Part shown: one piece after another, positions 22,899 to 32,133 of the stretch
Layout of the letters: every line of letters begins with the position of its first letter
Position numbering within the stretch: position 1 is the stretch's first letter
NCBI GenBank assembly: GCA_028023455.1
Contig: JAQFVV010012671.1
Span: 1,118,001-1,182,000 of the forward strand
From: Epiperipatus broadwayi
Taxonomy: Eukaryota; Onychophora; Udeonychophora; Euonychophora; Peripatidae
Length of the DNA stretch: 64,000 bases
Direction of reading: 5' to 3'
Made by a program: the position numbers and the translations under genes
Notes under the pieces: model-generated
What the model was told of the DNA's origin: nothing
The model's input: the letters and a program-made list of their open reading frames with translations, nothing else
The model's database searches: none

Positions 22899-23385
22899 TT
22901 ATGGCTTGCACTGTTTAGCACCACACAATTAGTTAAAACAGTAGCAAACTCTTCATAGTGTATGGAAAGTTTGTTACTGTTTTAACAGCTTGGGTAAGCG
23001 TAGAATATGGTGGTCATGTGATATTTTAGTGTCTTTTTTTTTCAAATTCTGCCCAGAGGGTGATGATATCAAACCATCACATGATCACTATTTTATATAC
23101 TTACACATTATGTTAATAAGAGTACCAAACTCTCCATACAATATTGCCACCAAATGCAAGCCTTCATAATCAATGAATGTAAGAAGATCTAGCTGCAGTG
23201 CTCTCAAATTCAAGGCACCTCACTGATGAAAGCCACAAGCTAGAAATTAGTCTGGGGATATTGGATGACTAGGCACTAGATAGGGATTTTATGCACAAAC
23301 CTTCTGGCATTTATTAATTACTATGGCTTGTACTGGGTGGCACTACTGGACAAAGAATTTATTACTGTTTTAATAAAGCTAATAA
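22899..23385 (+). mobile_element. Ribozyme-bearing element RZ-A2, rearranged
   Basis: Diverged copy of family A. It shows end blocks (GGCTTGCACTG; TTACTGTTTTAA), the subterminal GGTGGTCATGTGAT block, an opposite-strand copy of the same block (ATCACATGATCACTA), and a ribozyme motif on the plus strand at 23212-23263. Boundaries are approximate. Structure again suggests an inverted dimer. Confidence 0.6.
23212..23263 (+). ncRNA. Hammerhead ribozyme motif, family A, in RZ-A2
   Basis: Plus strand: ACCUCA, CUGAUGA (23223-23229), stem II AGC/GCU with a CACAA loop, GAAA (23243-23246), UUAGUC, then UGGGGA..UUGG. Core intact, but the first stem II pair is A-A as in the 3.1-kb copy, and stem III has drifted to UUAG. 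Predicted cleavage after 23252. Confidence 0.6.
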
Positions 23386-23692
23386 TAATAAACGATTTAT
23401 TTATTTACAAATATAGGTAATAAAGCTTAAATGAACATTTTATTTATAAGTTAGAGAATTGGAATGACCTTCCAAGATATCTGACTGTAAAATAAAATCT
23501 TTTGAACAGTATACTATAACTACTTAAGTTTAACAGAAGTAATTTTAAAAAAAAAATTTCTTTATAAATTGTGCCAAGTCCTCAAATATCAAGTTTCAGC
23601 TTCTTAATATTATATAATTTTGTTATTTATGATATATGTATATAAAATTGCTATATAATATAAAATTGTGGGAAAAAATATTATAAACTTAC

Positions 23693-23790
23693 TCAATAAT
23701 TTTTCGAGATTTTATTGTTTTTTTCTGTTTTCCATATATCATTTTGGCCAATGGAAGGGTGCCATTCCATTGCTTTGGATCATCTAATAC
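23693..23790 (-). CDS. Isolated 98-bp host-like coding exon
   Basis: On the minus strand a pyrimidine-rich acceptor (TCTTTTATTTGTAG) precedes an exon that is open in only one frame: VLDDPKQWNGTLPLAKMIYG followed by KQKKTIKSRKIIE, ending at a consensus donor GA|GTAAGT. The exon is 98 bp, so it enters in phase 0 and leaves in phase 2. Amino-acid composition is protein-like and unlike the surrounding AT-rich DNA. I do not recognise the protein. If real, the gene is on the minus strand with very long introns filled by the repeats described here. A retroposed fragment would not keep both splice sites. Confidence 0.6.
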
Positions 23791-24384
23791 CTACAAATAA
23801 AAGATTTAGAATTGCTAATATAGTACTGATGCACATATTTAAGTAAAAGCTTTCTTTTTATTTATAAAAAATTCAACAAAAAAAAACAACACAATAAAAA
23901 ATATTTTAATTTATTTAATAAATCTATTTTCACTACATCTATAAACACTAAAATATAATATGTAGTCTGACAGCGTAAGGAATTATGTAAAAACAGTGAT
24001 CATAAAATATGTTAAAAAACTGCAAGGTTAAATGTATATAAAGATATAGAGATAGTTTCTAATTTTGTGTAAATAATTTATTCATATCTTTCTATATAAC
24101 CTAATTTATGCTTAAGTAGAAAAATCATAAATCTTTGTTGATATAAATATCTAAGTGCATCTTGTTTAAATAATCATAATTATAAAGCATTATCATATTG
24201 AAAACATTTTAATAGAAGTGTATATATTATCTGAAACATCATTTTTCTAATAGTATTTAAAATAATGGATGCTTTATATTTTACAACTTTATAAATAATG
24301 TTCATTTTGCTGCTAATAAAGGCAAAATATATAATAATTAAAACAATTTATAAATTTTGTAACTTGCTTTTAAGTTTGCATTTT
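23791..24384. other. AT-rich intron-like DNA, no gene seen
   Basis: No coding signal, RNA gene or repeat family recognised. It would be the intron upstream of the exon at 23693-23790. Confidence 0.5.
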
Positions 24385-24690
24385 ATGATCACTAGATGGA
24401 GCTTACCAATAGCTCTAAACAAGCTTTGTTTTTATGAGCTGAAAAAGATAGAATTCAAAATCTCTATCATTATAGAATTCAAAATCTCTTATCATTATCC
24501 TTACCTCCAGACCATGTCAGTGGAGGGCTGGGAGTCTAGCCCTCCACTGACGTGAGCCATAAGCTCGAAAACAGCTGGTCTGGAGGTAGAGATAACAATA
24601 GAGATTTTGAATTCTATCTTTTTCAGCACTTATAAAAAACAAAGCTTGTTTAGAACTATTGGCAAGTTCCATCTAGTGATCATATATATA
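24385..24690 (+). mobile_element. Fold-back ribozyme element RZ-D
   Basis: A near-perfect inverted dimer of about 306 bp. Left arm about 24388-24537 and right arm about 24540-24686 are reverse complements, from GATCACTAGATGGA at the outside to the CCCTCCACTGAC block at the centre. The outer sequence (GATGGAGCTT, AGCTCTAAACAAGCTT) is shared with families B and C, showing a common lineage. The right arm carries a hammerhead-like motif on the plus strand; the left arm has the same motif with stem II and GAAA deleted. Confidence 0.65.
24541..24586 (+). ncRNA. Hammerhead-like motif, family D
   Basis: CCUCCA, CUGACGU, stem II GAGC/GCUC with a CAUAA loop, GAAA, a CAGCUG palindrome, GGUC, UGGAGG. 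Stem I is six perfect pairs (CCUCCA/UGGAGG) and stem II four perfect pairs. The core has U instead of the invariant A9, so cleavage is unlikely in this copy. Confidence 0.55.
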
Positions 24691-26477
24691 TATTAGTATT
24701 ATTAAGTTGAATTATTATTCACCTTTCATAGTCAACTTCAAATCAATGAATTAAAAAAATCTCTTTCTTCTTTTTATGTACTTTTATTTTATTTAATCTA
24801 TTTGTCTGCCTAAAAAAATCATCCACCTCCTAAAATCTGATTTAGTTCAAACTTGGAATATATGTGTATGCCCAATGAGAATACATTTTTTTGGAGTTTG
24901 TAAATAATTTTAGCAAAAATTAGTAAAAACTTTAAATTTTTATTTTAAATGGGATTTGGGTATATCCACCTAGTAATATTAAATTATTTTTAAACTTTTT
25001 TCATTCTTATTTTCTAAAATTATATAAAATTTAAAAATGAAAAAAATATTTAAAATAAAGTTGAAAAAATACTTTTATTCAAATAAATGCACTGAAAAGT
25101 AAATTTTCTTATGCTTTTAAAATATTCTTGGTATTATGTAACCAAAAATAAAAGAATGGGTGAAGAATATTAAATTAAAATTGAATAATTGTACTGTTTT
25201 CTTGATTTGAAATCTATAAAAATTGATAGAAAGTGTGACTAAGACTATTTCTAAACAGGAATGCTTTTATTTTTGATTGCTTAATAACATTATTTTATTT
25301 ATTTAATCATAGGACAAATGTTTAATATTTCTGATGATCTGCTTTTAAGGATTAAAACAAACATTTTCAAATAAAAACAGAAATAATATTAATAATACAT
25401 TTAATTGCACATCTCACTTTTTCATTTAAAATGCTTGATATTTTAGAAGATGTAATAATTGTAGGAGCTACTTTATTTTCTTATTCTTTATTAAGTATAG
25501 AGGATTTCAACATACACTTTCAATCTCCCTTCAGCTATCCACACTATCTTATACAACCACACATGTGAAAAAGATAAATGATCTCCAATATATGTATTTC
25601 ATGCTGAATGAGCACTCAGAAGTTGGTCCTGATTATCATCTCCCACACACATATATAATCAGTGCTCTGTTTATATTAAGATAATAAATCTTCAAACTTT
25701 AATGAGACTTCAATCTACTCCACCCTCCAACTTTTCACCCATTCATACCATAGAAAATCTAATGATGTAGAACTGTTTCACACATTTCATGATGTCATCA
25801 CTCATTTTAATAATAATTCCATCTTTTCTTCTTATTGCTAAAGTTACTTTCCTTCCAATACTAGGATGTTGTTTTATATTGTTGGAACTTTTATTTTTTT
25901 CTATAATTTTTCTTATCCATTAACAATTATATTTTCTTATATCATTAATAATTATTTCTCACATCATTTTATAAATTCTAGATATTCTTCTTAAAGGACC
26001 ATTTAAACATTTTTTAAATATTTCTTCTTTTTCATATATGTTTAGTACAAAATGTACTGTTAAATTGCTGCTGTTTTAAATCAGTTCTTTCTTGCAGTTT
26101 TTTAATAGAAAATCAGTTATTTTCTTATTGATTTCAATAACTATCTTCAAAATCTGCTAATATTTTAAAATGATTTGTAAGTTTTAATTTAAATTCATTG
26201 GAGTGTTTTTCAAAGTTAAAAATATCAATTGTTAGTAATGAGTTTTTTAATAATATCTAGCTTTCTAGTTTTCCATTATATTTTTTACATCCCAGTAATT
26301 GATGATGATTTCCTGTGTTGAATCTATTCAGAACAGTATAATCTTGAAATATGTATTTTCTGGTACTCATAGTTTAATTCAATTCTGCTGTACTGTCATC
26401 TGGATGCTTAAGGTCCATTTAGCATTTTTTTCAAAGAAAAAATTCATAATATACAGTTTTCTATCATTATAATTAAA
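24691..26477. other. AT-rich DNA with a dispersed 472-bp sub-repeat copy
   Basis: Mostly unassignable. About 25490-25780 is a diverged copy of the sub-repeat that occurs in pairs in the 31-63 kb array (shared blocks: AAAAGATAAAT, TATTTCATGCT, TATATTAAGATA, CTTCAATC(T/C)ACTCCA, GAAAATCT(A/G)ATGATG). It shows that the sub-repeat is also a dispersed element. No ORF with recognisable domains. Confidence 0.5.
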
Positions 26478-26760
26478 TTTAAAACAGGCAAAAACTCTCT
26501 TTAGACTAGTGCCACTCAGTGCAAGCCAGAGTAAGAAATGGGTGCCAGAAGGTTTGTGCATAAAATCCCTATCTAGTGCCTACTCATCCAATATTCTGGG
26601 GATTAATAGGCACTAGATAAGAATTTTTTGCACAATCCTTCTGGCATCCATTCCTTACTCTGGCTTGCACTGAGTGGCACTACTGTAATGAGCTTATTGT
26701 CTGTTTTAATAGCTCGAGCAAGCATAAGAAATGATGATCATGTGACATTTGGTGATATAA
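26478..26760. mobile_element. Family A fold-back derivative RZ-A3 without ribozyme
   Basis: Inverted arms from AAAACAGGCAAAAACTCTC to TGTCTGTTTTAA, joined at a centre (CCAATATT/CTGGGGATTAATAGG) where the hammerhead should lie. The ribozyme has been deleted, leaving a MITE-like hairpin. It ends with the subterminal GAAATGATGATCATGTGA block. Confidence 0.6.
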
Positions 26761-28390
26761 TCAAATTTATTCCTGCAACTTTCATTTTACCATTAAAATA
26801 GTTTGTCTGATCAAAATAATTTTGTAAATTGATGTAAAATCCTCAATTTTTTTCATCACAATGAGAACTTGTTGGGGCATAAATCTAAACTACCTGTATT
26901 TGGTATCTTCCATTAAGATGATTAACTAATTTTGTCACTCTTGCTGATCTATCACCAATCTCATCTTGTTGTGCTTTTACTTTTTATTTGTAATAAATTC
27001 AACTGTACTTATGTATTTAATATATATGACTTTGTAATAAAGTATGTCTACTTTTTAAACCAATTGTCTCTTCACCTTTTTTCATAACTTCACAAAATCC
27101 AAAAATGCCTCATTTAACCAATTCATGCCATCTTTTTATTTGAAAGTGATCTGAAATTTTAGGTATCTAAATAAAAGATTATCACCAAATAATAATGAGT
27201 TCACAATTAGGAAATTCTTAGCATTTTCTGTCTTCAGTCCCCACCTGCTGTTTTGGATGGAAACTTTACAGCTTCCAGGCACATGGGACATAATTTGGTT
27301 TTTATTAAAAAATATCATTCAAACACATTCACCCTGGCTTATGAAAGCAACTTATATTTCAGTTAATAACTATATGTCAGCCAAAAATATAACAATGATG
27401 TTTAATAATCTTGAATTCAAAATTTAAAAAACCCAGTAAACTCTCCATGCTGGGTGATGTAAATTGATTAGCAGCTCATCCACAGTCTTTTACTATAACT
27501 GCAATATTAAAAATGTATAGGAAGGATTGTAGGAATTTACTCTGCTCAGTAATTTTAAAGTTTCAAAGAAGAATCAAAGAATCTTCTTTCAATCAACAAC
27601 AAATTCCTATATAGCAAATTATAAAATAGATTTAACAAAAAATTTTAAATATTTGACAACATATGTTATTATATATATATAAACAGCACAAAATATTGTA
27701 AATATAATATAAAACGCATTTTCACATTATATAAAAAGAAAAATATATTTCATCAGGCACAAATTTATTTTACTTCTTTGTCTCATTGTTTGAATGAAAA
27801 AGACTAGAAGTAGATATTTTTCATTCATTAACAGAAATTAAATTACAGTAGGTTATGCATAATATTTTAGGATGAATTGAACCTATATTTTACTTAAATC
27901 AGGAACTGGCTATATATATTTTTTACTTATTCTTTTAAATATGTTTATATTTCTGACTTATTTATCCTTTTTTAAAAAAAAAATTTTATGTCATAAAAGT
28001 TATTTTTATTCTTTTTTTAAGTACCAAATATTAAATATCACTCATTTTTTAAAGTTTAATTTAATTACACAGTAGTCTCTTCCTATTATACATGCTAAAA
28101 TGTATGAATCAGTGGACATTAAAAAATACTGCAACCAAACTTCCATGTTGAATTTTTGAATTTCTCCTTTTTTGATTTTTTCAAAAGGCATTGCAACACA
28201 AAGTATCTTTCAATGGATATTTTTGTATTTTTCAGAATAGTTGTCTGATGGTGGGGTATTTGAAGTACAAAAAAGTGAAATCACAGATTATGTAATCCAA
28301 AAATTAGAAATAGCTATATTTTGACCAATGACTTATAATATTCATATTAAGAAAATTAAAAACAATAACAATAAAGAATGTTAAACCACT
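26761..28390. other. AT-rich intron-like DNA, no gene seen
   Basis: I see no supported feature. The 60-codon minus-strand frame at 27136-27318 has no motif or codon support. Confidence 0.5.
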
Positions 28391-28515
28391 AAACATCACA
28401 TGATCACTATCTCATACTAGCACATAATTGTTATTAAACAATTCAAAATAAAGCTCTTGTTGGCACAAGATGGCACTACTGTATGGAGAGTTTTGCTTTA
28501 TTTTGAATTGTTTAA
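28391..28515. repeat. Short inverted repeat, family A-related
   Basis: Arms TTATTAAACAATTCAAAATAAAGC and its reverse complement (about 28430-28454 and 28489-28513) around a core with GGCACTACTGTATGGAGAG, a diverged family A end. The outer CATCACATGATCACTA block also matches family A. Confidence 0.5.
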
Positions 28516-28911
28516 TAAAGAATGTGTTGCTATGCATTATTATGACAGATATATACCAGTATTGTGGGCACTGCAGATAGCCTATAACTTATGTTGCTAA
28601 TATGTTCGTTGTTTTACTGCTATGATAGGTGGATTCTGGAGATTAATATTCATGGATTGTATCTCGATCTCTATGATTTTCAGTGCTTGACTTTTTCATG
28701 ATCTCCAAAAAATAAATTGTTTGATTACTATGGTAGTATTAATGCATTCAAGATTTTAATTTAAACATTATGTAGGATGGGGGCGGGGTATAATTTATTA
28801 AAGCATATATTTCTTTTATGATCATAACTACAGTGCATCTTATCATGTTTAAAATATTTTTTATAAAATCAAAATTGGAAAATAATAAAAATCCTTATGC
28901 TGCTCTTTTAC

Positions 28912-29530
28912 AAAATAATAATCAGAAATTAACAATAAATTCTTTACAACAGCTATATAATCAATAATAATTTTATACATAAAAAGCCATTTTCAACATC
29001 TGCTTTGGTGCCCTTTTCAAATATTACTAATCTATTTAATGTTAACGAATTATTTCTGACATAAAACCACCCAGTGTCCAATAATGGAATTAAAACAAAC
29101 AATAATAATAAAAAGAAGATAAATATATGAAACCTACTTCATGAAAAATAATTTGAATAATTATATGAATATTTACAAGACTTCTATAAATTTGGTTAAT
29201 AAATGGTTGATTAAAAATGAATGGAATATTATATAAGATGATATATATAATTGTATAAAAAATACATATGATATTTATTTAACATATTGTTATGATATAG
29301 TTAATTATTTTGTAATTATTGAATTTATATATAACGGTTTTGATTATATTATTATTATTATTTGTTTTAATTCCATTATTGGACACTGGATGATTTTATA
29401 CCAGAAATAATTTGTTAACGTTAAAAAAGGCACCAAAGCAGGTGCTGAAAAAGGCTTTTTATGTATAAAATTATTATTGATTATATAGCTATTGTAAAAA
29501 AATTATTATTATTTTCTGATTATTATTTTT
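28912..29530. mobile_element. Fold-back element with arms of about 190 bp
   Basis: Terminal inverted repeats at about 28912-29113 and 29345-29530 share blocks AATAATAATCAGAAA, AGCTATATAATCAATAATAATTTTATACATAAAAAGCC, CTGCTTTGGTGCC, GTTAACGAA-like and CCAGTGTCCAATAATGGAATTAAAACAAA (written from several separate runs). The central 230 bp is AT-rich with no recognisable product. No clear target duplication. A non-autonomous DNA element is likely. Confidence 0.6.
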
Positions 29531-29584
29531 AAATAACAAACTGTGTGGTTTATATATGTAATAAAATCAGATATTCTAAGGTAA

Positions 29585-30017
29585 TATCCCTACACAAACT
29601 CAAATATATATTATTATTCTATTTATTTATTTATTTCATGCAGCATATTATGGGGAGACCAAGGCTTCTGTTCATACGAGGTTGCTGCAGCATAAATATG
29701 CATACAATAAGGCTTAACGAATCCTTCCCACTTTTCTATTTTTGCGCAGCATAAAATCATTACAGGCCACTTGTGTATGCCAGATAATGCGCAAGTGATG
29801 TGCGGTGAGCGACATGAGATAAGAAGGAAAATCAAGGAGGCCTATTTCATTAACTTAGATGAAAACTCGTTAAATAAAAAAGACATGTTTTACACAATCT
29901 CGAAGAAATGGCAGACCTAATTAGAATAATTTGCATAAATGAAGGCATAGCTCCTTCAAAAAGCACTTAAGAAATAAATAAATAGAATAATATATATATT
30001 TGAGTTTGTGTGGGGAT
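29585..30017 (+). mobile_element. Penelope-like element fragment between inverted repeats
   Basis: Arms of about 50 bp (ATATCCCTACACAAACTCAA... at 29585-29637 and its complement at about 29965-30017) bracket a relic of a Penelope-type GIY-YIG nuclease. The interior is noticeably richer in G and C than its flanks. RT domain sequences are absent. The arms include ATTTATTTATTT runs that meet the coding part directly. Confidence 0.6.
29643..29920 (+). pseudogene. GIY-YIG endonuclease domain, Penelope type, frameshifted
   Basis: Two adjacent frames reconstruct the domain order of a Penelope-like C-terminal nuclease. Frame one (29643-29716) reads YYGETKASVHTRLLQHKYAY, the Y-x-GET...R...H block that contains the catalytic Arg. 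Frame two (29729-29920) begins HFSIFAQHKIITGH, the AEH-x-TGH-type block, and continues with RRKIKEAYFINL and ENSLNKKD, equivalent to the R-K-x-KEA catalytic Glu helix and the SLN end of the family. A stop and shift between them inactivate it. Family assignment is from motif order; a bacterial-type GIY-YIG would lack the SLN ending. Confidence 0.7.
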
Positions 30018-30612
30018 AACTGGAATTTAAACTTTACTAATTTAAAACTGAAAAAAAACTTTTTTTTTTCTTTCTTTTTTCATAATGTTAATTTAATATT
30101 TATTTTTTAATTAATTTCTATTTTTCAATTCTATTCTACAAAAGTTGTGCATTATAAATGCATACATAAAAGAACTCATTATAGAACATATTATGAACAA
30201 AGAGTAAAAAATTAAAACAATAAGAACAGTAAATATAATAAAAATAAAGTATATATAAGCATGCAGATATATAAATGCTTGTACATATCCAAGCATGCAT
30301 ATATATAAATGCTTATCAATTAACCCATTGAAATATATCTATGCATATTGAATGATATTTTTGATTTCATTTATAATTAAATGATGATTATTAGCATATT
30401 GATAAAAGATTTTTTTAAATAATTATTTCTAAACTTAGCAATGTAAAATGTCTTTATATACTTCAGTTGTATGTCGGGATCAGTAGAAAATTTTTTATTA
30501 ATGCAGTTTTCGGTATTAATTTGTGCTTGAATTACGTTTGCAAAAAAAATTATTGTACCAAACTTAGCAGTATAAAAAATTATAAATTTGGCTTGTATTA
30601 AATCTAATGATT
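30018..30612. other. AT-rich DNA left of the array
   Basis: No gene seen. It holds two copies of a short AGCATGCA(G/T)ATATATAAATGCTT block near 30258 and 30292. Confidence 0.5.
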
Positions 30613-30959
30613 AACTGTGAGAATCATTCTTAGATTTCCAAACAATACTGATATAATAAAGAATATGTAAAACTAAAGTCATAAAAAGGTATTCATAAGT
30701 TGTTTTAATTAAAAAATCTTACTTCTCTAAAAATACAATCAATTACTTGAAATACATTAGAAATACATTTTTCATAAGATATGTGGAAACTAATTTAATA
30801 CCTAAAAATGCATAGTCCTTTCTATTTACATTTATGTATAATTAAGTAGAATTGGATTTATTTTTTCAAAGAATAAATTTATGTTTTGTCTTCATATATG
30901 TTCATATAATTGTTTCTACTCCATAATTCAAATCTTCTGATAGTATTTGTAAATAATCA

Positions 30960-31330
30960 CAATCATTTAGATGTTTTGAGATGTTTATCCTAATATCATG
31001 AGTAAAACATGAACTGTTACAATCATAGATAATGGCCATCAAGTCAAAAATATGTTAAGTTAGTCAGTACTGTTTCCAAAATAGAAACCTAATAATTAAA
31101 ATAAAAATCAAAAATTTAACAAAACAGCCTTTTGTATAAATATGATCTAACCCAATCTAATTATAATTTAGTTAATTCAGATAAAGATAGAGTGGAAAAT
31201 ATTGTCAAATGCCTTTAACAAGTATAAAAAAAATTGTAACAACTTGATTTGGATTGATTTTGATTCTCAATGACATGAGACATGGCATTAGTAAAATATA
31301 TCACAGTTATAGCAATATATATTTCCCCCA
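30960..31330 (-). pseudogene. LINE RT relic in array unit 1
   Basis: On the minus strand the unit contains an RT motif A relic (LLKAFDNI, near 31201-31222) followed by a W-x-x-SYL-type block, best preserved in unit 3 as LDWVRSYLYKRRFVKF. Upstream sequence (to about 31990) reads like the EN-RT linker (LAWFSKRLIEIIK; MDDNIQGF). The same relic lies at the start of all four units, so it predates the duplication. Confidence 0.5.
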
Positions 31331-32133
31331 AATCCATGCTAAAATTTTTCACGCATAAACATCTACAACTGATAAACTGAAGTATTCAGCAAAGCTATCT
31401 TTGTATTATTTCCATATACAGAAGCGACTTTAGAAATTTTCAGTCTTTAAAAAAAGTAACTTTTGAATAGAAAGATTAAAAATGAAAAGGAATACAAAAG
31501 ATGTAATTTTCATGCAACAGTTATAAATAAATATAGGAATGTTACAAAACAATTTGAAGATTTATTTTTTAAAGCACATAAAACTGATAACATTTGTTAA
31601 GAGTTAAATTTTACACAAGGAAAAAAAAAATCAATAAAAATGATAAATCATATAAATGTTAAGATATAATATAACTATAATAAGATTAAAAAAAGGCAAA
31701 GCAATGAGATATCACTTCAGAATTGGTTATTATATCATCACTAATTTAAAAAATTCCCGAAAACTCCTGGAATCCTTGTATATTATCATCCATTTTAAGT
31801 ATTTTTAAAACCTTCATTTTGGTAATAGATGTAAAATTGATAGGAATTATAATATATTAGAGAATTTAGACTTAAAAAATTTGTAATATTTGTTGTTCAG
31901 CCTTAATAATTTTAATAAACCTATTAGAGAACCATGCAAGAAAAGTAGTCACTCAATTCACTTCCAAAAAAACAAATTAGATCTCGTCAATTAATTCTTT
32001 CATCAAATTTTCAACTGCAGGACTTTAGTCCAAAAGTAGTAACCAAATCTAAATATAGTCCAAAATAGTCACCTTTTTAAAAATTCACAATGAAAATAAG
32101 AAAACTCAAGAGGAGTATTCAAACATTCTAGGA

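Noticed and set aside
26379-26561. 60-codon minus-strand frame
   Set aside because: Falls within the family A hairpin and has no conserved counterpart.
29545-29835. Two opposite 70-codon frames over the GIY-YIG relic
   Set aside because: Neither is the frame that carries the nuclease motifs.
31740-31990. Conserved MDDNIQGF...FKIIDDIITNFELISH block in all four units, considered as a host exon
   Set aside because: It lies just upstream of a LINE RT motif A relic on the same strand and reads as the EN-RT linker; unit 1 has a nonsense change in it.
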